Origin: Sediminicola arcticus | GTDB taxonomy: Bacteria; Bacteroidota; Bacteroidia; Flavobacteriales; Flavobacteriaceae | Length of the DNA: 64,000 nt | Assembly (NCBI RefSeq): GCF_040566695.1 | Contig: NZ_JBEXAE010000006.1 | Span: forward strand, 124,001-188,000 | Direction of reading: 5' to 3' | Shown here: positions 44,114-52,811 of the stretch, in pieces | How positions within the stretch are numbered: position 1 is the stretch's first letter | Layout of the letters: each line of letters begins with the position of its first letter | Made by a program: the position numbers and the translations under genes | The notes under the pieces: generated by a model | What the model was told of the DNA's origin: nothing | Databases searched by the model: none | Seen by the model: the letters and a program-made list of their open reading frames with translations, nothing else

Positions 44114-44833
44114 ATGGTTGTTAAAAGCCAAATAAAATTTATAAAAAACCTACAACAAAAAAAGTACCGAAATGAACATCAGTTGTTTGTTGCAGAGGGT
44201 GTAAAGTTAGTGAGGGAGCTATTGGAATCAGATTTTGGGGTATATGGGATTTATACTACCGATCTTGGATTGGTGAAGAAATCGGAGTTGGTGCATCTGA
44301 TATCCGAAGTTGATCTACAAAAAATGAGCGGCCTAAAGTCACCTAATAAAATTATTGGTGTATTTCACTATCCCAAAGAAAGGGATATACTTATTACTGA
44401 CTGGGTAGTGGTTCTGGATGATGTGCGGGATCCTGGTAATTTAGGGACCATAATTAGATTGTGCGATTGGTTTGGTATTGATCAATTGGTGTGCTCCTTG
44501 AATACAGTGGATTGTTTCAATCCAAAAACCTTGCAAGCAACAATGGGGTCTCTTGGCCGAATGAATATCTTTTATACCGATGTGATCCATTTTCTGAAAA
44601 ACACCACCTTGCCTATTTATGGGGCGTTTATGAATGGAACAACTGTTTATGAGGAACAGTTTCCAGAAAATGGTGTTTTAGTTATGGGTAACGAAGCAAA
44701 TGGTGTAAGTGCAGAGGTTGAAGCCTTGATCGCTAAAAAAATCGCCATTCCTCAATTCGGGAAAAGTAATACCGAAAGTTTGAATGTTGCCACGGCCACG
44801 GCCATACTTTTAAACGAAATAAGAAGAAGATAA
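44114..44833 (+). CDS. SpoU/TrmH-family RNA 2'-O-methyltransferase
   Basis: A 239-residue SAM-dependent methyltransferase of the SPOUT class, of the TrmH/RlmB type. The N-terminal substrate-binding part (KSQIKFIKNLQQKKYRNEHQLFVAEG) precedes the knotted catalytic domain with its three motifs: LDDVRDPGNLGTIIRLCDWF, VLVMGNEANGVSAEV and IPQFGKSNTESLNVATATAI. It methylates a ribose in rRNA or tRNA; which one is not readable. The convergent porT stop lies 9 bases downstream. Confidence 0.9.
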   Translation: MVVKSQIKFIKNLQQKKYRNEHQLFVAEGVKLVRELLESDFGVYGIYTTDLGLVKKSELVHLISEVDLQKMSGLKSPNKIIGVFHYPKERDILITDWVVVLDDVRDPGNLGTIIRLCDWFGIDQLVCSLNTVDCFNPKTLQATMGSLGRMNIFYTDVIHFLKNTTLPIYGAFMNGTTVYEEQFPENGVLVMGNEANGVSAEVEALIAKKIAIPQFGKSNTESLNVATATAILLNEIRRR

Positions 44834-44841
44834 TGTAAGCT

Positions 44842-45537
44842 CTATTCAAAAGTAAAATTCACAAAAAGGCCTCTAGTTTTCATCGATTCAATATTACCTG
44901 TCCAAGGGCTGTTAGGGTCGTTATCCCTAATGAGTTCATCTGTGAGACCAAACACACCCCTGATAGATGGGGTGAATTTAAAATACTCGGTATAAAATTC
45001 GATTCCAAAACCCATTTCATAGGCATAGGTGTTTTTTTTCATTCTAAAAGTACCACCGCTATTATCATCCAAGCTCGCCTCATTACTGCCTAAATTTAAG
45101 GAAGAGGAAACACCACTAATTAAAAAAGGTTTCCAGTTCCCTAAGCGCTTAGTACTAACCTTTAATAATAATGGAAAGTTTACGTAAGTAGATTTCACCT
45201 CCCTGATGGCATCATTTTCACTAGTGAATCCCGGAAATCCTAAAAGGCGCGAGGTATAGGTGAGTCCAGGTTCGAATCTAAGGTCTAAAAATTCATTGAT
45301 ACGGAATTCTCCAATAAGTCCTACATTAAAGCCTATGGATTTTTGGACTAAGACATCGCCAAGGTCATTTTTGTAATCGAACTTAAAATCATATTGATTA
45401 AAGCCAAGGTAGTACCCCCAGTTTAATGGGTGTTTATCTTCGTTTTCCAAATTCAGTACAGGTTTTTCATTGAACTGAGCCCTAGAGGCGAAGCCGCATA
45501 GAATAACTCCTAGAAAAAGAAAAAATTTAATTTTCAT
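44842..45537 (-). CDS. porT: PorT-family outer membrane protein (type IX secretion/gliding)
   Basis: A 231-residue beta-barrel protein with signal peptide (MKIKFFLFLGVILCGFASRA) when started at the Met at 45537; the upstream extension overlaps the ubiE stop. The text ALNWGYYLGFNQYDFKF-type (HPLNWGYYLGFNQYDFKFD), FEPGLTYTSR and TYVNFPLLLKVSTKR matches PorT, needed for type IX protein secretion and gliding in Bacteroidota. It is 4 bases behind ubiE, so the two form one transcript, an arrangement also seen in other flavobacteria. Confidence 0.88.
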   Translation of the reverse strand: MKIKFFLFLGVILCGFASRAQFNEKPVLNLENEDKHPLNWGYYLGFNQYDFKFDYKNDLGDVLVQKSIGFNVGLIGEFRINEFLDLRFEPGLTYTSRLLGFPGFTSENDAIREVKSTYVNFPLLLKVSTKRLGNWKPFLISGVSSSLNLGSNEASLDDNSGGTFRMKKNTYAYEMGFGIEFYTEYFKFTPSIRGVFGLTDELIRDNDPNSPWTGNIESMKTRGLFVNFTFE

Positions 45538-45541
45538 ACGC

Positions 45542-46270
45542 CTATTTTGTAGCAATATAGATGGATGCGACCCCAAAGGTTTGGGGTTTATTCGCTACTC
45601 CTATAAACCCAATTTTTTCTAAAATATTGTTGAACTCCTGGCCATGTGGAAAAACAGCAGCCGATTCGGATAAATAAGCATAGGCAGAGTCGTCCTTAGA
45701 GAACAATCGTCCTATTTTTGGAAGGATATTTTTTGTGTAAAAATAATAACCTTGTTTAAAAGGGGTTTTGGTAGGGACTGAGGTTTCCAAGACGACAAAG
45801 GTGCCTCCAGATTGTAAAACCCTATATATTTCTGCCAAGCCTTTTTCTAGATTGTCAAAATTTCTTACGCCAAAAGCTACAGTAACCGCATCGAAGGTGT
45901 TTTCCTGAAAAGGCAGATCTTCACTGTCTCCTACCACCATTTCTATGGTATTCGTCAACTTCTTCTCATTGATCTTTTTTTTGCCCACCTCTAGCATTCC
46001 CTTAGAAATGTCCAGGCCTACTATTTTTTTTGCGCCGGTCTCCACTAGGTTAATGGCCAAATCTCCTGTTCCAGTGGCAATATCCAATATGTTTTGAGGT
46101 TGCTTGGCCTTTAGTATAGCAACCACACGTTTTCTCCATTTTATGTCGATCCCAAAGGAGATAACCCTATTGAGGCCGTCATAATTCGCAGAGATTGTAT
46201 CAAACATTTTTGTAACCTGTTCCTTTTTTCCAAGTGGAGAATCCTTGTATGGGGTTACTTTTTTGCTCAT
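45542..46270 (-). CDS. ubiE: Demethylmenaquinone methyltransferase (UbiE/MenG)
   Basis: A 242-residue SAM methyltransferase catalysing the last step of menaquinone synthesis. Motifs are complete: MFDTISANYDGLNRVISFGIDIKW-type start, ILDIATGTGDLAINL (SAM), IVGLDISKGMLEVGKKK, FDAVTVAFGVRNFDN and GGTFVVLETSVPT. The ATG at 46270 is chosen over the TTG at 46288 because the promoter element TATCTTTG covers the latter. It makes the quinone used by NQR encoded further along. Co-transcribed with porT. Confidence 0.94.
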   Translation of the reverse strand: MSKKVTPYKDSPLGKKEQVTKMFDTISANYDGLNRVISFGIDIKWRKRVVAILKAKQPQNILDIATGTGDLAINLVETGAKKIVGLDISKGMLEVGKKKINEKKLTNTIEMVVGDSEDLPFQENTFDAVTVAFGVRNFDNLEKGLAEIYRVLQSGGTFVVLETSVPTKTPFKQGYYFYTKNILPKIGRLFSKDDSAYAYLSESAAVFPHGQEFNNILEKIGFIGVANKPQTFGVASIYIATK

Positions 46271-46285
46271 AACAACATTTTTTTG

Positions 46286-46293
46286 CAAAGATA
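46286..46293 (-). promoter_or_regulatory. -7 promoter element of ubiE-porT
   Basis: The minus strand reads TATCTTTGC, an exact match, ending 15 bases before the ATG. Confidence 0.6.
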
Positions 46294-46397
46294 CTATAAA
46301 GACGCAATCTAGGAGGTAGATCGTTTAGTTTATCCAATAAACCGATACCGTGTTCGTATTTCCTTGATGAATTAAATAGGATGAGTATAAATTTATG

Positions 46398-46405
46398 TAA
46401 TTTTG
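46398..46405 (+). promoter_or_regulatory. Possible -7 element upstream of trkA
   Basis: TAATTTTGC fits TAnnTTTG, about 135 bases before the trkA start; the leader would be long. Confidence 0.35.
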
Positions 46406-46540
46406 CAGAGCAGAATTTGTAAAAATTTTATCAAAAAAGTTAAATAATAGCTAAAGCATAACTTTTTAGAAAATTTCTTTTTACTGTAATTTATACTTCA
46501 ACGTTTACTCGGATTTATGAAAAAACAAGGTATTTAACGA

Positions 46541-47890
46541 ATGAAAATTATAATTGCGGGAGCAGGTGAAGTAGGTTTTCATTTGGCAAAATTACTCTCA
46601 TACGAATCTCAAGATATTACTTTAATAGACACCAACAAGGACAGTCTGGCCTATGCAGACAGCCATTTAGACATTCGCGTTCTTAAAGGGGATGCCACTT
46701 CCATAGCGGTATTAAAGGATGCGCAAGTAGATCGCTCCGACCTTGTTATTGGTGTAACGGCTTCGGAAACTACTAATCTTACCTTGTGTCTTTTGGCAAA
46801 GCAGTTGGGGTGTAAGAGAACCATAGCTAGAATTTCCAATGCGGAATTTATTCACAATAAAGATGCTATCAAGTTCTCAGAACTCGGTATAGATGAGTTA
46901 ATATCCCCAGAAGCCTTGGCTGCAACAGAAATACAGTTGTTGCTAAATCAATCAGCTTTTAACAACACCTATGAATTTGAGGACGGCGCCTTGATTATGG
47001 TTGGTGTTTCTTTGCCAAAACAAGCGCCCTTTGTAGGGAAAATGGTAAAAGATGCAGCAAAGATATTTCCAGAGCTTCATTTTATGCCTATTGCCATACA
47101 GCGCACAGGTACGCAGTATACTTTGATTCCTAGAGGGGATACCGAGTTTAAATCGGAAGATCAGGTATATTTTATTACCTCAAAAGAGGGGGTGGATGAG
47201 TTGTACAAATTAACTGGGAAAGAAAAGACAGAAATTAAGAATGTAATGATTCTTGGAGGGAGTAAGGTTGGTTATAAAACAGCTAGAGACCTTTGTATAA
47301 ATAAGTTCAACGTAAAATTGATAGAAAAGGATAAGGAAAAAGCTTTTGATCTTGCCGATGAACTTCCCAACGCCCTAATCATTAATGGTGATGGAAGGAA
47401 TGTAGAATTGTTGGAAGAAGAAAACCTAGAGGCTATGGATGCCTTTGTAGCGGTTACCGGTAACTCAGAAACCAATATCATGTCTTGTTTGGTTGCCAAA
47501 TCCAAAAACGTAAAAAAAACCATAGCCTTGGTTGAGAATATGGATTACTTTCAGCTATCGCATTCTATTGGAATAGATACCCTCTTAAATAAAAAGTTGT
47601 TAGCAGCTAATAATATTTTCAGGCACATACGAAAAGGGGAAGTTGTAGCTCTTACACGTCTTAATAATCTTAATGCTGAGATTCTTGAATTTATAGTAAA
47701 ACCTACTTCACAGGTTAATGGAAAGATAATTAGAGAACTCGATTTTCCAAGAGAAGCTACTATAGGAGGTGTTATAAGGGAAGGAAAAGGAATTATCGCA
47801 TTGGGTGATTTTAAAATTGTTCATGGGGATAGGGTAGTGGTATGTTGTTTGCCAAGCTCCATTCCAAAAATTGAAAAGCTGTTTTTATAA
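46541..47890 (+). CDS. trkA: Trk potassium uptake regulatory subunit TrkA
   Basis: A 449-residue cytosolic gating subunit of the Trk K+ channel, with two tandem copies of an NAD-binding RCK domain (MKIIIAGAGEVGFHLAKLLS near the start; KNVMILGGSKVGYKTARDL from about residue 233) each followed by a TrkA-C segment. Length and layout are those of a full-length two-domain TrkA. trkH begins 1 base after its stop, so they are co-translated. Confidence 0.95.
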   Translation: MKIIIAGAGEVGFHLAKLLSYESQDITLIDTNKDSLAYADSHLDIRVLKGDATSIAVLKDAQVDRSDLVIGVTASETTNLTLCLLAKQLGCKRTIARISNAEFIHNKDAIKFSELGIDELISPEALAATEIQLLLNQSAFNNTYEFEDGALIMVGVSLPKQAPFVGKMVKDAAKIFPELHFMPIAIQRTGTQYTLIPRGDTEFKSEDQVYFITSKEGVDELYKLTGKEKTEIKNVMILGGSKVGYKTARDLCINKFNVKLIEKDKEKAFDLADELPNALIINGDGRNVELLEEENLEAMDAFVAVTGNSETNIMSCLVAKSKNVKKTIALVENMDYFQLSHSIGIDTLLNKKLLAANNIFRHIRKGEVVALTRLNNLNAEILEFIVKPTSQVNGKIIRELDFPREATIGGVIREGKGIIALGDFKIVHGDRVVVCCLPSSIPKIEKLFL

Positions 47891-47891
47891 G

Positions 47892-49382
47892 ATGGCTTTA
47901 AACTCAAAAATAATCGTTCACCTCATGGGACTGCTATTGCTCTGCAATGGTTTTTTTATGCTTATTGCGGCTTTTGTGAGCGGTATCTATAAAGATGGGG
48001 TGACCTTGGATATTACCTTAGCGGCCATAGTAACCATGTTAGTGGGAGTGGTTTCTATGTTTTTTACTAGGAGCCATAAGAAAGAGGTCAAACGCAAAGA
48101 GGGATACATCATTGTAACCTTTGGTTGGTTGGTGATGTCTATTTCTGGTATGTTGCCCTATTTGTTTTCAGGTGCAATCCCCGATATTACCAATGCCTTT
48201 TTTGAAACCATGTCTGGGTATACCACTACGGGTGCATCCATTATGGATGATATAGAAATTATGCCAGAAGGTATTTTGTTCTGGCGTAGCCTTACCCATT
48301 GGATAGGAGGAATGGGGATCATTGTTCTTGCCATAGCTATATTGCCGCTGTTGGGTATTGGAGGAATGCAGCTATTTGCTGCCGAAGCTCCGGGTCCAAC
48401 GGCCGATAAACTGCATCCAAGGATTACCGATACTGCTAAAAGATTGTGGCTTATTTATTTTGGTTATACAATGGCTGAAACTATTTTATTAAAGTTAGCA
48501 GGGATGTCTTTTTTTGATGCAATTAACCATTCTTTAGCTACCATGTCCACTGGAGGCTTCTCCACAAAAAATGCTAGCCTAGCGTATTGGAACAATCAAC
48601 CTCTTATTCAATATATTGTCATCTTATTTATGTTTTTGGCGGGAAGCAATTTTGTGCTTAGTTATTACGCCTTTAAGGGTAAGGTGCAGAAGGTTATTAA
48701 GGATGAAGAATTTAAGTTTTATCTCATTTTTGTAATAAGTTTTACGATAATTTCGGCTTTGGTCATTTATTTTAAGGCAAACGTTCCTTCGTCAGAATAT
48801 CATCCTATGGTATTAGGACCTGCTGAAGCGGCTTTTAGGCATTCTCTTTTTGCGGTAATTACAGTTATTACTACCACAGGATTTGTCTCTGCAGATTTTA
48901 CGAGTTGGACACCCTTTTTAACCATTATGTTTTTTGGACTATTTTTCTTGGGAGGCTCGGCGGGTTCAACTGCAGGAGGTATCAAAATAATGCGACATTT
49001 ATTAATCATTAAAAATGGTCTTCTCGAATTTAAGAGGACCTTGCATGTGAATGCCATCATCCCTGTACGTTATAATAATAAGACCGTTAAGGAGCATATC
49101 GTTTATAACGTTATTGCTTTTTTTGTGTTGTATATGCTCTCTTTTATTATTGGGGCTTTAGGTTTGGGATTCATGGGGTTAGACTTTGAATCGGCCATTG
49201 GAGGTGCAGCTTCTTCTCTGGGTAATGTAGGACCTGCTTTAGGAAGCCTAAATCCATTGAGTAACTTTAGTTCGCTACCAGCAGTGGGTAAATGGTGGTG
49301 TGCATTTCTCATGTTACTAGGAAGACTGGAACTTTTTACAGTACTTATTTTATTCACACCCTATTTTTGGAAGAAGATATAA
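47892..49382 (+). CDS. trkH: Trk/Ktr potassium uptake permease TrkH
   Basis: A 496-residue K+ channel-like transporter with about ten to twelve transmembrane segments and four pore loops; TMSGYTTTGASIMDDIE is the first filter and later ones include SLATMSTGGFSTKN, VITTTGFVSAD and GGAASSLGNVGP. Translation is set at ATG 47892 (MALNSKIIV), not the overlapping frame upstream. It pairs with trkA immediately upstream. In marine bacteria, such a unit serves osmotic and pH balance and is powered by sodium or proton motive force. Confidence 0.95.
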   Translation: MALNSKIIVHLMGLLLLCNGFFMLIAAFVSGIYKDGVTLDITLAAIVTMLVGVVSMFFTRSHKKEVKRKEGYIIVTFGWLVMSISGMLPYLFSGAIPDITNAFFETMSGYTTTGASIMDDIEIMPEGILFWRSLTHWIGGMGIIVLAIAILPLLGIGGMQLFAAEAPGPTADKLHPRITDTAKRLWLIYFGYTMAETILLKLAGMSFFDAINHSLATMSTGGFSTKNASLAYWNNQPLIQYIVILFMFLAGSNFVLSYYAFKGKVQKVIKDEEFKFYLIFVISFTIISALVIYFKANVPSSEYHPMVLGPAEAAFRHSLFAVITVITTTGFVSADFTSWTPFLTIMFFGLFFLGGSAGSTAGGIKIMRHLLIIKNGLLEFKRTLHVNAIIPVRYNNKTVKEHIVYNVIAFFVLYMLSFIIGALGLGFMGLDFESAIGGAASSLGNVGPALGSLNPLSNFSSLPAVGKWWCAFLMLLGRLELFTVLILFTPYFWKKI

Positions 49383-49384
49383 TA

Positions 49385-49416
49385 TAAAAAAAGCCTGCGT
49401 TAGCAAGCTTTTTTTA
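49385..49416 (-). terminator. Terminator between trkH and the aminotransferase gene
   Basis: On the minus strand AAAAAAAGCTTGC pairs with GCAGGCTTTTTTT, including one G-T pair and a 4-5-nt loop; the plus strand version has a C/A mismatch. It therefore suits the minus-strand gene best, but can serve both converging units. Confidence 0.75.
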
Positions 49417-49439
49417 TGTATTAAATATTTTAGACTTTC

Positions 49440-50624
49440 CTAAACAACTGCTTTTATTCTAGCCATCGCTTCTTTAAGTTCCTTTTCTGATGCCGCATAA
49501 GAAATGCGAATACAGTCAGGATTACCAAAAGCTTCCCCAGTTACTGTAGCCACATTGGCATGTTCTAAAAGGTAAAGTGCAAAATCTGACGCATTGTTTA
49601 TGATGCTGCCTTTTAAAGTCTTTCCAAAAAAGCTGGAAATATTAGGAAAAACGTAAAATGCACCTTCAGGAACATTTAATTTAAATCCGTCTATTTCGCC
49701 TAATAGTTCCAAAACCAAATCACGTCTTTTATGGAACTCATCAATCATGTACTGAATTTTGCTAACTGGAGCATTTAGGGCAGCTATTGTTGCACGCTGT
49801 GCAATGGCGTTGGCCCCACTGGTGATCTGACCTTGGAACTTTGTACAGGCCTTGGCAATCCAATCTGCTGCGCCAATATAACCTATACGCCATCCGGTCA
49901 TAGCAAATGCTTTAGAAACACCGTTAACGGTAATTGTTCTTTCGTACATCCCATCTATAGAGGCAATGCTTGCGTGACCACCTATAAAATTGATGTGTTC
50001 GTAAATTTCATCAGAAATAATAAAGATATTCGGGTATTTTCTTAAAACAACGGCAAGCCCTTCCAATTCTTCCTTACTATATACAGAGCCACTTGGATTG
50101 CATGGAGAACTAAACCAAATCATTTTAGTTTTTGGTGTAATTGCTTTTTCCAGCTGTGCTGGAGTCATTTTAAAATCACTTTCAATGCTTGTAGGAACTT
50201 CTACAGGCACACCTTCTGCGATCTTCACTATATCACTATAACTTACCCAATACGGTGCAGGCAATATAACTTCGTCACCGGCATCTAACATCACCATGGC
50301 AACATTAGCCAAAGACTGCTTAGCTCCTGTGGATACAACAATCTGATTGATGCTGTACTCCAAGCCATTATCCCTTTTGAACTTATTGGCAATTGCTTGT
50401 TTTAGATCGGCATAACCGTCTACGGGAGAATAGCTGCTGTAATTGTCATCTATAGCTTGTTTTGCAGCATCCTTAATAAAATCAGGAATATTGAAATCTG
50501 GTTCTCCTAAACTTAGTCCAATGATGTCCTTGCCTTCACTTCTAAGTTCCCTAGTCTTTGCAGCCATCTCCAAAGTGGCGGATGTAGCCATGTTTGTAAT
50601 CCTTTCAGATAAATGATTCGTCAT
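49440..50624 (-). CDS. PLP-dependent aspartate-type aminotransferase
   Basis: A 394-residue class I/II aminotransferase (AspC-like fold). Visible are GLSLGEPDFNIPDFI, the cofactor-binding VVSTGAKQSLANVAMVMLD, PAPYWVSYSDIVK, SSPCNPSGSVYSKEELEG, the Asp in FIISDEIYEHI, and the Schiff-base Lys in TVNGVSKAFAMTGWRIGY. The arginine that binds the substrate carboxylate is in NPDCIRISYAAS. Likely partner is aspartate or a related amino acid with 2-oxoglutarate. It starts 13 bases after the desaturase stop and is probably in its operon. Confidence 0.93.
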   Translation of the reverse strand: MTNHLSERITNMATSATLEMAAKTRELRSEGKDIIGLSLGEPDFNIPDFIKDAAKQAIDDNYSSYSPVDGYADLKQAIANKFKRDNGLEYSINQIVVSTGAKQSLANVAMVMLDAGDEVILPAPYWVSYSDIVKIAEGVPVEVPTSIESDFKMTPAQLEKAITPKTKMIWFSSPCNPSGSVYSKEELEGLAVVLRKYPNIFIISDEIYEHINFIGGHASIASIDGMYERTITVNGVSKAFAMTGWRIGYIGAADWIAKACTKFQGQITSGANAIAQRATIAALNAPVSKIQYMIDEFHKRRDLVLELLGEIDGFKLNVPEGAFYVFPNISSFFGKTLKGSIINNASDFALYLLEHANVATVTGEAFGNPDCIRISYAASEKELKEAMARIKAVV

Positions 50625-50637
50625 TCGTAGTTTAAAT

Positions 50638-51741
50638 TTACTGGTACTGAAGATTAGGTTTTTTGCCCAATTCCTTTAAATGTTTGAAATGCGAAATTAT
50701 AGCTTTTCTTGTAGTTTTATATTCGTTGTACGGTAAATTAAATTCTTTTGCTGTTTGTTTAACAATTTCGGAGATTTTTGTGTAATGTATATGACTGATG
50801 TTTGGAAAAATATGATGTTCTACCTGATGGTTTAACCCACCTGTAAACCAGTTAACAACGCGGTTTTTAGTTCCAAAATTGACAGTGGTAAACAATTGAT
50901 GAATGGCCCATGTATTTTTCATGGTACCACTCTTGTCTGGTAACGGTGTTTGCGCATCATTGACAATATGTGCCAATTGGAAAACTACGCTCAAAACAAC
51001 TCCTGCCACGTAATGCATAACAAAGAATCCCAATAAAATTTTCCACCAAGCAATATCTAAAATCAACATGGGTAGCACGATCCAAATGGTAGCATAAATA
51101 ATTTTGGTGATCACCAAGGTACTCCAATTAGTTGCCGGACTAGGTAATTTGCCATAGGATAGTTTGCGTTTCATGTAGCGGTACATCTGCTGAAAATCCG
51201 TAGTAATGGCCCAGTTAAAAGTTAAAAGACCGTAAAGAAGTACAGAATAAAAATGTTGAAACCTGTGGTATTTGCGCCATTCGGCGTGTTTAGAAAATCT
51301 TAAAATACGGCCAGCTTCCAAATCCTCATCATGTTCATGGATGTTGGTATAAGTATGGTGCAAAACATTGTGCTGTACCTGCCAATTGTAAACGTTACCT
51401 GCCAAGATATAGATGCTGCTTCCCATGACCTTATTTACCCATTTTTTGGTGGAATAAGATCCATGGTTCCCATCGTGCATTACATTCATTCCAACGCCTG
51501 CCATTCCAACGCCCATGACAATTGTCAGCAGTAAATTTGCCCAATTGGGTAATCCTAAGGTTAAAATTAGAAAATAAGGTGCCAAGAACAGGGCAAACAT
51601 TACCCCTGTTTTAAGATGCAACCGCCAATTTCCGGTTTTCTTGATGTTGTTATCTTTGAAATAGTCGTTTACACGCTTATTTAAGGTTCTGAAAAATTGG
51701 GCAGAATCCTTCCTTGAAAAGCGAATGGTTTCTTTATCCAT
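50638..51741 (-). CDS. Membrane fatty acid desaturase (acyl-lipid/acyl-CoA type)
   Basis: A 367-residue di-iron desaturase. Three His boxes are complete: HDGNHGS, the HHTYTN box within QHNVLHHTYTN, and NHQVEHHIFP, where the Gln variant in the third box is typical of front-end-like desaturases. Four hydrophobic segments flank them (FALFLAPYFLILTLGL, LLLTIVMGVGMAG, WIVLPMLILDIAWWKIL, YVAGVVLSVVFQ). No cytochrome b5 domain is fused, so electrons come from a separate ferredoxin or b5. It introduces a cis double bond in membrane lipids, useful for cold adaptation. A -7-like element (TATCTTTA on the minus strand, 51759-51766) lies upstream. Confidence 0.9.
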   Translation of the reverse strand: MDKETIRFSRKDSAQFFRTLNKRVNDYFKDNNIKKTGNWRLHLKTGVMFALFLAPYFLILTLGLPNWANLLLTIVMGVGMAGVGMNVMHDGNHGSYSTKKWVNKVMGSSIYILAGNVYNWQVQHNVLHHTYTNIHEHDEDLEAGRILRFSKHAEWRKYHRFQHFYSVLLYGLLTFNWAITTDFQQMYRYMKRKLSYGKLPSPATNWSTLVITKIIYATIWIVLPMLILDIAWWKILLGFFVMHYVAGVVLSVVFQLAHIVNDAQTPLPDKSGTMKNTWAIHQLFTTVNFGTKNRVVNWFTGGLNHQVEHHIFPNISHIHYTKISEIVKQTAKEFNLPYNEYKTTRKAIISHFKHLKELGKKPNLQYQ

Positions 51742-51850
51742 TTATATGTGTTTTTTTGTAAAGATAACATAATTACGAACTAAAAGTGCTAAAATGGTAC
51801 TTTACAAAGCCCGTATTGTGCTATTTTTACCAAAAATTTAACCCAATATT

Positions 51851-52486
51851 ATGGCTGTTGACCTCATTTTTAAATATTTCCCAACACTATCCAACGAACA
51901 GAAGGATCAATTTGCCAAACTGCAGGAATTGTACAAGGATTGGAATCAAAAGATAAACGTGGTATCCAGAAAAGATATAGACGAGTTGTACTTACGCCAC
52001 GTGCTTCATTCATTAGCTATTGCCAAAGTGCAGCAATTTAAACCAGGGACCACTGTGTTAGATGTGGGAACCGGTGGTGGTTTTCCGGGTATTCCCCTAG
52101 CCATACTGTTTCCAGAGACACATTTTACGCTAGTAGATGCCATCGGTAAAAAAATTAAGGTGGTAGAAGAGGTAGTGGAAGGCTTAGGGATCACCAATGT
52201 TACTGCTAAAAACATGAGGGTGGAGGAATTAAAGGGACAATTCGATTTTATTGTAAGCCGCGCCGTTGCTGCGATGCCTACCTTTGTGCATTGGGTAAAA
52301 GGAAAGGTTAAAAAGAACTCTGTCCATGAGCGTAGAAATGGGATTCTATATCTAAAAGGAGGAGATTTAACAGAGGAATTGGCAGACTATAAAACGGTAG
52401 AAATAATAAATTTACCCGACTTCTATGAGGAGGAATTTTTTGACACCAAAAAGGTAGTATATCTGCCCATGAAATTTAAGGGCTAA
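51851..52486 (+). CDS. rsmG: 16S rRNA (guanine527-N7)-methyltransferase
   Basis: A 211-residue SAM methyltransferase (RsmG/GidB family) that modifies G527 of 16S rRNA. Signatures are NQKINVVSRKDIDELYLRHVLHSL, LDVGTGGGFPGIPLAILFP (SAM site), FTLVDAIGKKIKVVEEV and FDFIVSRAVAAMPTF. Length is standard. It is divergent from the desaturase gene and monocistronic. Confidence 0.95.
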   Translation: MAVDLIFKYFPTLSNEQKDQFAKLQELYKDWNQKINVVSRKDIDELYLRHVLHSLAIAKVQQFKPGTTVLDVGTGGGFPGIPLAILFPETHFTLVDAIGKKIKVVEEVVEGLGITNVTAKNMRVEELKGQFDFIVSRAVAAMPTFVHWVKGKVKKNSVHERRNGILYLKGGDLTEELADYKTVEIINLPDFYEEEFFDTKKVVYLPMKFKG

Positions 52487-52811
52487 TACTATAGGCTCAA
52501 TAGATTGTAGTAAGATTCCTTGTAATTTTTTGCATACCTCTTAATTAGGTTTCCAATATGGCTAAAAAAATTAAAGATTTTTTGCGGCTCATTTTTTATC
52601 CGTTTTTCTTCCATGATTTTTCAGTATTTAAAGGTCTTAGGTTACTTTAGGAACGTAAAATTGATCATGAAATTATCCTTATTGGAGCTTTGTTTTAAGG
52701 GGTGGTTCTGCTTTTAAGGATATGTGATATTTTGGAAGGGTGTGGGCGAAATAAAAAAATCCGCTAGGAGAATAACACCTAGCGGACCTTATATGAAAAT
52801 ACTTCAATTTT
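52487..52811. other. Gap after rsmG with a terminator near its end
   Basis: No gene is seen. On the minus strand, TCCGCTAGG (52786-52778 read in reverse) pairs with CCTAGCGGA (52768-52760) around a 9-nt loop, followed by seven T (52759-52753): this is the terminator of pruA. Confidence 0.7.
52753..52786 (-). terminator. Terminator of pruA
   Basis: A 9-bp perfect stem (52760-52768 with 52778-52786), 9-nt loop and a seven-base T-run on the minus strand, about 25 bases past the pruA stop. Confidence 0.8.
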